NCBI GenBank assembly: GCA_016795205.1
Contig: JAEUHZ010000069.1
Span: 1-64,000 of the forward strand
Direction: 5' to 3'
Source of the DNA: Planctomycetota bacterium
GTDB taxonomy: Bacteria > Planctomycetota > UBA1135 > GCA-002686595
Length of the DNA stretch: 64,000 nucleotides
Positions 34,133-42,488 of the stretch are shown one piece after another. The position numbers and the translations under genes are program-made. The notes beneath the pieces are model-generated. The model saw only the letters and a list, made by a program, of their open reading frames with translations. It was not told where the DNA came from and did not search any database. Within the stretch, counting starts at the first letter, position 1. The number at the start of each line of letters is the position of its first letter.

Positions 34133-36646
34133 TCACGGTGCGTCGAGCGCGACGTCCGTCGTCCGGCCGGCGGCCACGATCACCGCCCGCTCGATCGTGC
34201 GCGGGCCGATCGTGGCGCGCACGACGTAGGCCCCGGGCGCGAGCAACGAGCTCGTCCCGTGCGCGCCGAAGGGCAGCGCGCCGGGCGTCGTGACCCGCCC
34301 GTGCCGCGCGTCGCCACGCAGGACCAGGCTCGTCACGGCGATCGGCACGGCGCCGCCGCGCTCGTCGAGGAGCTCGAGCGCCACGCGCTCGGCTCCTGGC
34401 TGGGCCGCGACCGGCGCGAACCGCAGGCGACCGAGGAGCTCGGGCTCGAGCGGGACGCGCGTCGTGCCGCGCGGGGCGACCTCGACCTCGGCGACGAGCG
34501 GCCGGGCGTGGGCCAAGAGGCCCTCGGTCGCCTCGCGCCGCGCGGTGATCAGGATCCACACCCGGCCCGCCGGCGCTGCGAGCGCGCCGTCGGCACCCAC
34601 CTCCCGCCGCAGGACCTCGGCGCCCGGTGGCACCTCGCCGCGCCGCAGCGCAGCGACCGCCTCCAGGTCGAGCCCCTCGGCGGGGAGCACGCGGCAGAGC
34701 GCGTCCGTCCACACCACCCCGGGTGCCGCGAGCACGATCGTGCCGCTCTCCGGCGCGGCGGTCCCGTCGTCCGGCACAGCCTCCGCGAGCAGCACGACCC
34801 CGACGGCCGGCGCCTGGACCTGCAGCTCGCTCGGCGACGGGTCGTGCACGGCCGCCGCGTGCGCGGGCTGCGCGGCCTGCTCCGGCCCGGCGAGCACGCG
34901 CAACGCGCACTCCGCGCCGGGCGCCAGACCGCCGATCGCGAAGGAGCCGTCGGCCGCGATCGGCGTCGCGTCGCCCGGCCGCTCGAAGCGGCCGCTCGAC
35001 CAGGCCAGCGGGGTCCCGTGCACGGCCAGGAGCCGCGGCGCGCCGAGCAGTCGCCAGGACACCCAAGCCGTCCGGGATCCTGCGCGCGGCGCGGTCGAGA
35101 CGCGCCCGGCGATCGACGCGCCGGCCTCCAGCACGACGAGCCCCACGTCGCGCTCCGCCCCCGCGAGCAGATCGAGGGCCAGCGTGGCCGGGCGGCCGTC
35201 GCCGTTCGCGGGCGCGGCCACGAGGATGTGGCGGCCCGCACGCACAGCGCGCAGCGCGAAGCTCCCATCCGGCGCCACGCGTCGGCCTTCCACCGGGTCG
35301 GCCCCCGGGTCGCCGGCAGCGTCGGCCTCGAACAGCGCCACGACCGCGCTCCGGTCGGCGGCGGCGGGTCCCAGCGCGGGGGCCCAGGCGAGCCGGCCGT
35401 GGACGCGCGCGACCGGCGGGGTCAGCACGAGGTGCACGGCGAGCTCGCTCCGACCCGCGCCGGCCGCAGCGGCGCGCGCGCCCGCCAGGCCCTCGTCGTC
35501 CAGGCGCACTGCGCCGCGCGCCGGGAGCGCGTGGGGGTGGTCGGCCTCGACGAGGAACTCGCGCGGGGCCGGACCCCCGGCGCCGAACCAGGGCGCGAGG
35601 TCGACCTGGGCCGGGCTCCCGGCCACCTCGACCCGCCACGGGGTCTCACCCTGCCGTCGCAGGACGAGCGCGGTCGCAGCGCGCGGCAGCGCGGTCAGAC
35701 CCTCGAGCTCGACGACGAGCCACACGCCGTCGCGCGCCGGGCTCACGCTCCCGGTCTCGGCGGCCGCTCTCCGCGCGGAGGCCGAGCCCGCGTCCTCGGG
35801 TCCCGCCAGGCTCGCGCCGCGCTCCGCGCCCGGCGCCGCCGGCGCGGTCGGGCCGCGCGCCCACGCGTCGGTCTCGTTGCTCGGCGCGCGCAGCGCGAGC
35901 CAGGCTCCGAGGCCGAGCGCGGCGAGTACCGCCGCACCCGCGGCCCACGCGCCCCAGGCCGCGGCCGGCGCCGCGCCGAGCACGTCCCCCGGCCAGGCCG
36001 GCGCCCCGGGTGCTCCGTCCGCGGCCTCGTCGAGGACGCGCGCTGCGCGCGCGGCCTCGCCGCGCGGCGCGAGGCCGGCGAGCGCCGCGCCCAGGGACAA
36101 GCCCGCGGGCAAGTGCCGGCGCAATTGCGCCAGCCCGCGGAACACCTGGACGCGCACCGTGCCCGGCTCGCGCCCCGTGCGCGCCGCGATCTCGGCGTGC
36201 GAGAGCTCCTGGAGGAGGTGCATGTCGAGGACCTCGCTGTAGATCCCCGGCAGGCCCCGGAGCCGCTCGCGCACGACGCCGAACAGCTCGCGCGACTCCG
36301 CCAGCGTGGCGGCGTCGGCGGGCTCCGCGCGGTGCAGGCGGTCCGGCTCGACCGAGCGCGCGGCGCTGCGGCGGGCGCGGCGCGCCTCGATCTGGAGCAG
36401 CCCCACGAGCCACGGCATGAGCCGCTGCTCCGCGTCCCAGCGCCGCGCCTGGGCCACGACCGTGCGCCAGGTCTCCTGGACCAGATCGAGCGCGGCCTCG
36501 GCGTCCGGCGCCCGCCGGCGCGCGAGCGCGAGGAGCTCGTCCTCCGTGCGCGCCAGCACCTCGGCCAGGGCCTCGCCGTCCCCGGTCTCGCGCCAGCGTC
36601 GGAAGAGCTCCTCGAGCGGCGTCTCGCGGCCTGCGTCGTGTTCCAT
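34133..36646 (-). CDS. Membrane-anchored ECF sigma factor with large extracytoplasmic domain (837 aa)
   Basis: One chain joins three parts. Residues 1-180 are an ECF sigma-70 factor: region 2 with 'AALDLVQETWRTVVAQARRWD' and 'RLMPWLVGLLQIEARRARR', region 4 with 'LPGIYSEVLDMHLLQELSHAEIAARTGREPGTVRVQVFRGLAQLRRHL'. Residues about 230-252 are one membrane helix ('WGAWAAGAAVLAALGLGAWLAL'). Residues 260-837 are beta-rich and resemble carboxypeptidase-regulatory-like / SpaA-like domains ('GSFALRAVRAGRHILVAAPA', 'GSFAIGGLAPGAECALRVLA', 'LLAPGAYVVRATIG'). Planctomycete ECF factors with C-terminal extensions are known. Here the sigma domain would stay at the membrane, and release by proteolysis or direct membrane-bound action would be needed. 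No separate anti-sigma gene lies nearby. The start at 36646 gives a complete region 2. Confidence 0.88.
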   Translation of the reverse strand: MEHDAGRETPLEELFRRWRETGDGEALAEVLARTEDELLALARRRAPDAEAALDLVQETWRTVVAQARRWDAEQRLMPWLVGLLQIEARRARRSAARSVEPDRLHRAEPADAATLAESRELFGVVRERLRGLPGIYSEVLDMHLLQELSHAEIAARTGREPGTVRVQVFRGLAQLRRHLPAGLSLGAALAGLAPRGEAARAARVLDEAADGAPGAPAWPGDVLGAAPAAAWGAWAAGAAVLAALGLGAWLALRAPSNETDAWARGPTAPAAPGAERGASLAGPEDAGSASARRAAAETGSVSPARDGVWLVVELEGLTALPRAATALVLRRQGETPWRVEVAGSPAQVDLAPWFGAGGPAPREFLVEADHPHALPARGAVRLDDEGLAGARAAAAGAGRSELAVHLVLTPPVARVHGRLAWAPALGPAAADRSAVVALFEADAAGDPGADPVEGRRVAPDGSFALRAVRAGRHILVAAPANGDGRPATLALDLLAGAERDVGLVVLEAGASIAGRVSTAPRAGSRTAWVSWRLLGAPRLLAVHGTPLAWSSGRFERPGDATPIAADGSFAIGGLAPGAECALRVLAGPEQAAQPAHAAAVHDPSPSELQVQAPAVGVVLLAEAVPDDGTAAPESGTIVLAAPGVVWTDALCRVLPAEGLDLEAVAALRRGEVPPGAEVLRREVGADGALAAPAGRVWILITARREATEGLLAHARPLVAEVEVAPRGTTRVPLEPELLGRLRFAPVAAQPGAERVALELLDERGGAVPIAVTSLVLRGDARHGRVTTPGALPFGAHGTSSLLAPGAYVVRATIGPRTIERAVIVAAGRTTDVALDAP

Positions 36647-36758
36647 GACCGTGCTCCGCGCGGCGCGCCAGGGCGTTACGCGACGCTCCCAGTCCGCGCC
36701 CAGCGTCCTGGGACGTCAAGCCCGAGGCGTCGAGCCCGGGGCCTCTGGCGCGGCGCGC

Positions 36759-38261
36759 TCAGGCCGTCTCGCGCACGAGCCGCTCCAAGGTGGCGCGCAC
36801 GAGCGCGGCGTTGGCCTTGCCGCCGGAGGCCTTCATGACCGGTCCGAGCAAGGCGTTCAACGCGTTGGGCTTGCCGGCCCGGACGTCGGCCACGATCTGC
36901 GGCTTCTCGGCGAGCACGGCGCGGCACCAGGCCTCGATCTGGGAGGCGTCCGAGACCTGCTCGAGCCCGAGTTCCTGGACGAGGATCCGCGCGCTGCGGC
37001 CGGTGCGTGCCATTGCGCCGAGCAGCGTGCGGCCGGCGGCGTTCTGGATGGTGCCCGCGCCGACCAGGCGCACGACCTCGGCCAGGTCGTGGGGCTTGAG
37101 CGGGATCTCGCCGAAGTGCGCGTAGCCCGACTCGGCCTCGCCGACCATGCGGAACAGCTCGTTCTGGATCCAGTTCGCGCACTCGCGCGGACGCTCGGAG
37201 AGGCGCGCGGCGGCCTCGAAGAAGTCGGCCACCACGCGCTCGGCGGTCAGCGCGGCGCAGTCCTTGTCGGACAGCCCGTACTCGGCCGCGTAGCGCGCGC
37301 GCCGCGACGCCGGCAGCTCGGGGATGGCCCCCCGCGCGCGCTCGCGGAAGGCGGCATCGACGCGGAACGCGGGCAGGTCCGGCTCGGCGAAGTAGCGGTA
37401 GTCGTGCGCCGATTCCTTCGAGCGCATGGCGCGCGTCACGCCGCGCTCGGGGTCGAAGAGCCGGGTCTCCTGCCGGATCGAGCCGCCGGTCTCGTAGACC
37501 TCGACCTGCCGCGCGAGCTCGTGCTCGATCGCGGCGGCGACGTGCCGGAACGAGTTCAGGTTCTTGACCTCGACCTTCGTGCGCCAGGGCTCTGCGGGCT
37601 GGCGCACGCTGATGTTCACGTCGCAGCGCAGCTCGCCCTTCTCCATGTCGCAGTCCGAAGCGCCCGTGTACTGCAGGATCTCCTTGAGCGCGCCGAGGTA
37701 CTCGACGGCCTCGGCGGCGGTCTCGATGTCGGCCTCGGAGACCGCCTCGACCAGCGGCACGCCAGCGCGGTTCAGGTCGACGAGCGTCATGTCGCCGCGA
37801 TCGTGGATGGCCTTGCCGGCGTCCTCCTCGAGGTGGATGCGCGCCAGGCGGATGCGCTGGCCCGAGGCCAGCGTGAGCCCGCCGCCGTGGCAGAAGGGCT
37901 GGTCGTACTGGCTGATCTGGTAGCCCTTCGGCAGGTCGCAGTAGAAGTAGTGCTTGCGGTCGAACTTGCTGCGCTCGGGCACGGTCGCGCCGATCGCGAG
38001 CGCCACGCGCACCGCCAGCGCCAGCGCCTCGCGGTTCAGGACCGGCAGCACGCCGGGCTGCGCCGTGCACACCGGGCAGGTGATCGAGTTCGCCGGCGCG
38101 CCGAAGCGGTACTCGCAGCCGCAGAACAGCTTGGTGCGCGTCGCGAGCTGGACGTGGCACTCCAGTCCGATCACGGCCACCCAGGCCGCGCCGGTCGTCG
38201 GCGAGCGGTACACGGCGCTCGGCTTCTCCGGCGCGGGACGGGCGGCGGGTTGCGTGCTCAC
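36759..38261 (-). CDS. gatB: Asp/Glu-tRNA amidotransferase subunit B
   Basis: GatB activates the tRNA-bound Glu or Asp by phosphorylation and passes ammonia from GatA, making Gln-tRNA or Asn-tRNA. Family features are complete: 'AVIGLECHVQLATRTKLFCGC', 'CPVCTAQPGVLPVLN', 'KHYFYCDLPKGYQISQYDQPFC', 'HLEEDAGK', 'DLNRAGVPLVE', 'KVEVKNLNSFR', 'RSKESAHDYRYFAEPDLP', and the C-terminal YqeY-like tail 'GKPNALNALLGPVMKASGGKANAALVRATLERL'. 500 aa. Cys in CPVC and earlier CGC may hold zinc as in some GatB proteins. The start is GTG 38261, overlapping the TGA of gatA (GTGA). Last gene of gatCAB. Confidence 0.97.
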   Translation of the reverse strand: MSTQPAARPAPEKPSAVYRSPTTGAAWVAVIGLECHVQLATRTKLFCGCEYRFGAPANSITCPVCTAQPGVLPVLNREALALAVRVALAIGATVPERSKFDRKHYFYCDLPKGYQISQYDQPFCHGGGLTLASGQRIRLARIHLEEDAGKAIHDRGDMTLVDLNRAGVPLVEAVSEADIETAAEAVEYLGALKEILQYTGASDCDMEKGELRCDVNISVRQPAEPWRTKVEVKNLNSFRHVAAAIEHELARQVEVYETGGSIRQETRLFDPERGVTRAMRSKESAHDYRYFAEPDLPAFRVDAAFRERARGAIPELPASRRARYAAEYGLSDKDCAALTAERVVADFFEAAARLSERPRECANWIQNELFRMVGEAESGYAHFGEIPLKPHDLAEVVRLVGAGTIQNAAGRTLLGAMARTGRSARILVQELGLEQVSDASQIEAWCRAVLAEKPQIVADVRAGKPNALNALLGPVMKASGGKANAALVRATLERLVRETA

Positions 38262-39739
38262 GCCAGGGCTCCGGCATGGATCGGCGGCAGCGCGCGCGCG
38301 AAGTCGGTGGCGGCCTCGAAGGCGCGCGCGACGCGCAGCACGCGCGCGTCGGCCCGCTGTGGCCCGACGATCTGCAGGCCGACGGGCAGGCGCGCGCCGT
38401 CGGCCGTGACGAAGCCGCAGGGGACGCTCGCCGCCGGGAGACCGGCCAGGCTGACGGGCACGGTCAGGACGTCCGAGAGGTACATCGCCAGCGGGTCGCT
38501 GGACCTTTCGCCCAGGCGGAAGGCGGCCTCCGGCGAGGTCGGCCCGGCCAGCACGTCGACATCCTCGAAGGCGGCCTCGAAATCGCGCCGCAGCAGCGTG
38601 CGCACCTTGAGCGCCCGCCCGTACCAGGCGTCGTAGTAGCCCGCGGACAGCACGTAGGTGCCGAGCAGGATGCGGCGCTTGACCTCGGGTCCGAAGCCGG
38701 CTTCGCGCGTGGCGGCGTACATGGCCTGGAGCGAGCCCGAGCCCTCGACGCGCGCGCCATAGCGCACGCCGTCGAAGCGCGCCAGGTTGCTCGAGGCCTC
38801 GGCGGTGGCCACCACGTAGTACGTGGGGATCGCGAGCTGGCTGTGCGGCAGCGAGACCGGAACGAGCGTCGCGCCCAGCTCCGCGAGCGTCTGCAGCGCG
38901 GCCTCGGTCCTCGCGCGCACCTCGCGCGGCAGCGACTCCGGGAAGTGCTCGCGCGGCACGCCGACCCGCAGGCCGCGCAGGCCGCCCTCCTCGGCGTCGA
39001 GCGCCGGCTCGTCCAGGCAGGTCGAGTCGCGCGGGTCCCTCCCCGACATGACGTGCGTGACGAGCTCGAGGTCGCGCACGCTGCGCGCGAACGGCGACAC
39101 CTGGTCGAGCGAGCTCCCGAACGCGATCAGCCCGTAGCGCGAGACGCGCCCGTAGCTGGGCTTGAAGCCGTGGATCCCGCACAAGGCCGCCGGCTGGCGC
39201 ACGGAGCCGCCCGTGTCCGAGCCCAGCGCGATGGGCACCACGCCGGCCGCCACGGCGACCGCCGAGCCCGAGCTCGAACCGCCCGGTGTGCGCGCCTCGT
39301 CCCAGGGATTGCGCGTGGGGCCGAAGGCCGAGTTCTCCGACGAGCTGCCCATGGCGAACTCGTCCATGTTCGTCATGCCGATCGGGTTCGCGCCGGCGTC
39401 GAGCAGGCGCTCGACGAACGTCGCGGTGTACGGCGGCCGGTAGCCGCGCAGGATGCGCGAGGCGCAGTTCGCTTCGACGCCCGCGAGGCACATGTTGGCC
39501 TTCAGGGCGATCGGCACGCCGTGGAGCGGGCCGGGCGTTTCGCCGCGCGCCCGGCGCGCGTCGAGCTCGTCGGCGCGGCGCAGCGCGCCCTCGCGGTCCA
39601 CCGCGAGGAACACGTTCAGGCGCCGGTCGACGCGCTCGAGGCGCTCGAAGGCCGCCTCGGCCGCGCGCCGCGCGCTGAGCTCGCCGCGGGCGATGCGGGC
39701 GGCGAGCCCCAGGCCGTCCTCGAGCGCGGCGGCGCTCAT
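38258..39739 (-). CDS. gatA: Asp/Glu-tRNA amidotransferase subunit A
   Basis: Amidase-signature enzyme (493 aa) that releases ammonia from glutamine for GatB. The catalytic Ser-cisSer-Lys triad is seen at Lys80 ('PIALKANM'), Ser155 ('TPGGSSSGSA') and Ser179 ('DTGGSVRQPA'), each one position from the S. aureus numbering. Later 'LPVGLQIVGP' is also typical. The ATG at 39739 overlaps the stop of gatC (ATGA), and its own stop overlaps the gatB start, so the three subunits are made in equal, coupled amounts. Presence of gatCAB implies that this organism makes Gln-tRNA and/or Asn-tRNA indirectly. Confidence 0.97.
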   Translation of the reverse strand: MSAAALEDGLGLAARIARGELSARRAAEAAFERLERVDRRLNVFLAVDREGALRRADELDARRARGETPGPLHGVPIALKANMCLAGVEANCASRILRGYRPPYTATFVERLLDAGANPIGMTNMDEFAMGSSSENSAFGPTRNPWDEARTPGGSSSGSAVAVAAGVVPIALGSDTGGSVRQPAALCGIHGFKPSYGRVSRYGLIAFGSSLDQVSPFARSVRDLELVTHVMSGRDPRDSTCLDEPALDAEEGGLRGLRVGVPREHFPESLPREVRARTEAALQTLAELGATLVPVSLPHSQLAIPTYYVVATAEASSNLARFDGVRYGARVEGSGSLQAMYAATREAGFGPEVKRRILLGTYVLSAGYYDAWYGRALKVRTLLRRDFEAAFEDVDVLAGPTSPEAAFRLGERSSDPLAMYLSDVLTVPVSLAGLPAASVPCGFVTADGARLPVGLQIVGPQRADARVLRVARAFEAATDFARALPPIHAGALA

Positions 39740-40038
39740 TCCAGGCCCCCCACGGTCTTCGGCACGCGATAGAAGTCGTCGACGCGCGCGGGCGCGTTGG
39801 AGAGCGCCGCGTCCGGGGCCAGCGAGGGCACGGGCTCGTCGGCGCGCAGCACGTTCTCACCCGCGGCGGCGCTCGTCATGGGCTCGACGCCCTCGACGTC
39901 GACGCCCGCCAGCGTCTGGAACTGGGCCAGGATCGCCGCGAGCTGCGGCCCGAAGGCGGCCGCCTCGGTGGGATCCAGCTCGAGGCGCGCGAGCGCGGCC
40001 ACCTGGAGGACGGTGTCCGTGGGGGAGTCGGCGGGCAT
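39736..40038 (-). CDS. gatC: Asp/Glu-tRNA amidotransferase subunit C
   Basis: Small scaffold subunit (100 aa) that wraps GatA and GatB. Helical N-terminus 'VLQVAALARLELDPTEAAAFGPQLAAILAQFQTLAGVDVEGVEPM' is the family hallmark (K/Q-V-A-x-L-A-R-L-x-L...I-L-x-x-x-L-D-V-x-x-V-E-P), and the tail 'LRADEPVPSLAPDAALSNAPARVDDFYRVPKTV' matches the conserved 'LREDxV...LxNAPxxxxxxFxVPxVL'. First gene of the operon gatC-gatA-gatB. Confidence 0.96.
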   Translation of the reverse strand: MPADSPTDTVLQVAALARLELDPTEAAAFGPQLAAILAQFQTLAGVDVEGVEPMTSAAAGENVLRADEPVPSLAPDAALSNAPARVDDFYRVPKTVGGLE

Positions 40039-40147
40039 CCCGCGGATCGTACGGTTCGAAGCGGGGCGCCGACACGCCCGGCGCGCGGGGGAGCGCGCCC
40101 GGTCGCACGATTCCGCGCGCGCCTTTCGGCCGGCACCCGCCCCCCGC

Positions 40148-40153
40148 TACGCT
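40148..40153 (+). promoter_or_regulatory. -10-like TACGCT for the lipoprotein operon at 40163
   Basis: GCTACGCTCC, the same ten bases as in the guaB promoter, here 10 bp before the ATG at 40163, so the leader would be only a few bases. TTTCGG about 18 bp upstream could be the -35. Confidence 0.45.
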
Positions 40154-40162
40154 CCGCGCCCC

Positions 40163-40546
40163 ATGCGTCTCGTCCCGAGCCTCGCCGCCACCGCCCTGCT
40201 CGCGGCCTGCACGGCCACGGCGAGCGTCTGGTCGCCGATCCCCAGGCCCTGGACTCCCGAGGTCGTCGACGTCCAGCGCCGGGTGCGCGTCCTGCCGCGC
40301 GCCGGCCCGGCCTTCGAGGTCGAGCGTCCGCGCCTCGAGCCCGAGGGACAGCCGGTGCTGGCCTGGCGCGGCGCGGGGCCCGACGAGCGCTACCCGGCGC
40401 GCTCGATCCCGCTGGCCGAGGTCGCGGACCTCGAGGCGGTCGCGCCCAAGCCCGGGAGCGTGGGCGGCGATCGCCTGTACCAAGCCGGCCTGGTCACGGT
40501 CGGCGTGATCCTGTGGGCCTTGATCTTGGTCGCGATCTTCACGTGA
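40163..40546 (+). CDS. Small lipoprotein with C-terminal membrane helix (127 aa)
   Basis: The N-terminus MRLVPSLAATALLAAC has the lipobox LLAAC with lipidation at Cys16. The middle (20-95) is polar, Pro-rich and has no recognised domain. The end 'LYQAGLVTVGVILWALILVAIFT' is a hydrophobic helix that runs to the last residue, so the protein would be tied to the membrane at both ends, or the helix is a tail anchor. Its stop overlaps the GTG start of the next gene. The function is unknown. Confidence 0.65.
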   Translation: MRLVPSLAATALLAACTATASVWSPIPRPWTPEVVDVQRRVRVLPRAGPAFEVERPRLEPEGQPVLAWRGAGPDERYPARSIPLAEVADLEAVAPKPGSVGGDRLYQAGLVTVGVILWALILVAIFT

Positions 40547-41142
40547 TCGCCGTCGCGGCGAGCGCCGAGAACGACGCGGGCCTCTCCACGGACTGGGGCG
40601 CGGCCGGCCTCGTGCTGCTGCTCGCCGGCACGTTCCTGGTGGGCAGCGCGCTGCTCGCCCGCCACCCGCGCGACCTGGTCGCGGAGCGTTTCGGCGTGCG
40701 CAGCGCGCGCCTGGTCGCGATCAAGGAGCACATCTTCCAGCGCCTGCAGGTCATGATCGGCGTCCTCTACCTGCTGGCCGGGTTCGCGCTGGAGCTCGTG
40801 GGCCGGCTGCGGCCTGCCGCGGAACCGGCCTCGTTCCCGGGCCTGTGGGTCGCGGCCGTGGCGCTCTCGACCGTGCTCCTGCTCGCCGCCGGGTGGTGGT
40901 GGACCGCCAGCGCGTTCCGGCGCTACGTGCGCGAGCGCCTGTCGGCCTCGCCGGGCGACCTGGAGTCCGACCCGGCGCTGGCGCGCGAGGTCGGCGAGCT
41001 GTTCGGCGTCGACGCCGCGCCGGGCGACTCGGTCGCGTCCTACGCCGAGCGCGTGCGCCGCGCGACCGGGCTGCCACCCGCGCCGCGCACGGGCCCGCGC
41101 GAGACGAGCGCGCGCCGCGTCGAGCCCGAGGAGGACGGCTGA
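40543..41142 (+). CDS. Membrane protein of unknown function (199 aa)
   Basis: Starts at GTG 40543 in a GTGA overlap with the lipoprotein stop; an ATG further upstream lies inside that gene. Three membrane segments: 'WGAAGLVLLLAGTFLVGSALLA', 'VMIGVLYLLAGFALELVG' and 'LWVAAVALSTVLLLAAGWWW'. The C-terminal 75 residues are a soluble, Arg/Glu-rich tail ('RRYVRERLSASPGDLESDPALAREVGELFGV') facing the cytoplasm. I do not recognise a family. It is followed after one base by the CorC/HlyC gene, so the three genes 40163-42430 form a tight operon and this protein could assist the transporter. Confidence 0.65.
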   Translation: MIAVAASAENDAGLSTDWGAAGLVLLLAGTFLVGSALLARHPRDLVAERFGVRSARLVAIKEHIFQRLQVMIGVLYLLAGFALELVGRLRPAAEPASFPGLWVAAVALSTVLLLAAGWWWTASAFRRYVRERLSASPGDLESDPALAREVGELFGVDAAPGDSVASYAERVRRATGLPPAPRTGPRETSARRVEPEEDG

Positions 41143-41143
41143 C

Positions 41144-42430
41144 TTGAGCGTCTGGGCGGAGCTCGCGGTGCTGGTGGGCCTGATCCTGGCCAACGGGCTG
41201 TTCGCGGGGGCGGAGATCGCGCTGGTTTCCGTGCGGCCCACGCGGCTCGCCGAGCTGGCCGACGCGGGCCGCAAGACCGCCCAGGCGGCCTTGCGCCTGA
41301 AGCGCGATCCGGAACGCCTGCTCGCCACGGTCCAGGTGGCGATCAGCCTGGTCTCGGCCGGCGCGGGCGCCTTCGGCGGCGCCGCGTTCGCGGCGGATCT
41401 CGTGCCGGTCGTGGCGCAGTTCGAGCCGCTGGCCAAGGCGGCCCCGGAGATCGCGCTGGTGCTCGTGGTGGCCGTGGTGGCCTACCTGTCGCTCGTGCTG
41501 GGCGAGCTCGTGCCCAAGTCGCTGGCGCTGCGCAGCGCGGAGGGCTATGCGCTGATCGCGGCGCGGCCCATCGAGTGGCTCTCGGTCCTGGCACGCCCGG
41601 CGGTGTGGTTCCTGATGCGCTCGTCGAACTCCGTCCTGCGGCTGTTCGGCGACCGCACGACGTTCATCGAGGGCCGCATTTCGCGCGAGGAGCTGATCGC
41701 CATCGTGGACGAGGCCGCCGAGCGCGGCGGCGTCGATCCCGAGGCGGGGGAGATCGCCTCGCGCGCGCTGGACCTGTCCGAGCTCACGGCGCACGACGTC
41801 ATGGTCCACCGCCGCTACGTCGTGGCGCTCCCCGAGGACGCGACGGCGGACCGGCTGCGCGAGGCGCTGCTCGTCGAGGGCCACCGGCGCGTGCCGATCT
41901 ACGGCGAGAACATCGACGACGTGAAGGGTTACGTCTCCTGGCGCGACGTGCTCGAGCGGCTGTGGGACGGCCGCCCCGTGGACCTCGCGGCGCTCGTCCG
42001 TCCGTGCTGGTTCGTGCCCGAGTCCACCGGCGCCATGGATCTCCTGCGCGAGATGCAGCGGCGCCGGACGCAGCTCGCGGTCGTGGTCGACGAGCACGGC
42101 GGCACCGCCGGCATCGTGACGCTCGAAGACCTGCTCGAGGAGCTGGTCGGGGAGATCGAGAGCGAGCACGAGACCGGCGCCGACTGGCTGGTGCGCGAGC
42201 CGGGGGGCGCTGTCCTCGTCCAGGGGACGGCCTCGATCCGCGACGTGAACCGCGCGCTCGAGCTCGAGCTCGACGAGCCCGACGACGTGACCACGATCGG
42301 CGGCCTGCTCGTGCGCCTCGCGGGCGGTCGCCTGCCCAAGAAGGGCGAGGTGCTGCGCGCGGAGGGTGTCGAGCTCGAGGCCGCCGACGTCTCGAACCGC
42401 CGCGTGCGCAGCGTGCGCATCCGGCGCTGA
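41144..42430 (+). CDS. CNNM/CorC (HlyC) family membrane protein, probable metal (Mg/Co) exporter-type transporter
   Basis: Domains in order: CNNM transmembrane domain (about 1-190; 'LAVLVGLILANGLFAGAEIALVSVRPTRLAELAD' and 'AVVAYLSLVLGELVPKSLALRSAE', with the conserved GE-L-V-P-K), CBS pair (about 210-335; 'VMVHRRYVVALPEDATADRL', 'RTQLAVVVDEHGGTAGIVTLEDLLEELVGEI') and the C-terminal CorC_HlyC domain ('GTASIRDVNRALELELDEPDDVTTIGGLLVRLAGGRLPKKGEVL'). The family includes Mg2+ transporters and was once called hemolysins. The start is TTG 41144, one base after the previous stop; no ATG fits. 428 aa, complete. Confidence 0.92.
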   Translation: MSVWAELAVLVGLILANGLFAGAEIALVSVRPTRLAELADAGRKTAQAALRLKRDPERLLATVQVAISLVSAGAGAFGGAAFAADLVPVVAQFEPLAKAAPEIALVLVVAVVAYLSLVLGELVPKSLALRSAEGYALIAARPIEWLSVLARPAVWFLMRSSNSVLRLFGDRTTFIEGRISREELIAIVDEAAERGGVDPEAGEIASRALDLSELTAHDVMVHRRYVVALPEDATADRLREALLVEGHRRVPIYGENIDDVKGYVSWRDVLERLWDGRPVDLAALVRPCWFVPESTGAMDLLREMQRRRTQLAVVVDEHGGTAGIVTLEDLLEELVGEIESEHETGADWLVREPGGAVLVQGTASIRDVNRALELELDEPDDVTTIGGLLVRLAGGRLPKKGEVLRAEGVELEAADVSNRRVRSVRIRR

Positions 42431-42488
42431 CCGGCACGGGGAACCTGTCGGGCCTGCGACCGCCGCGCGGCCCGCGCGTCGAGCGGAC

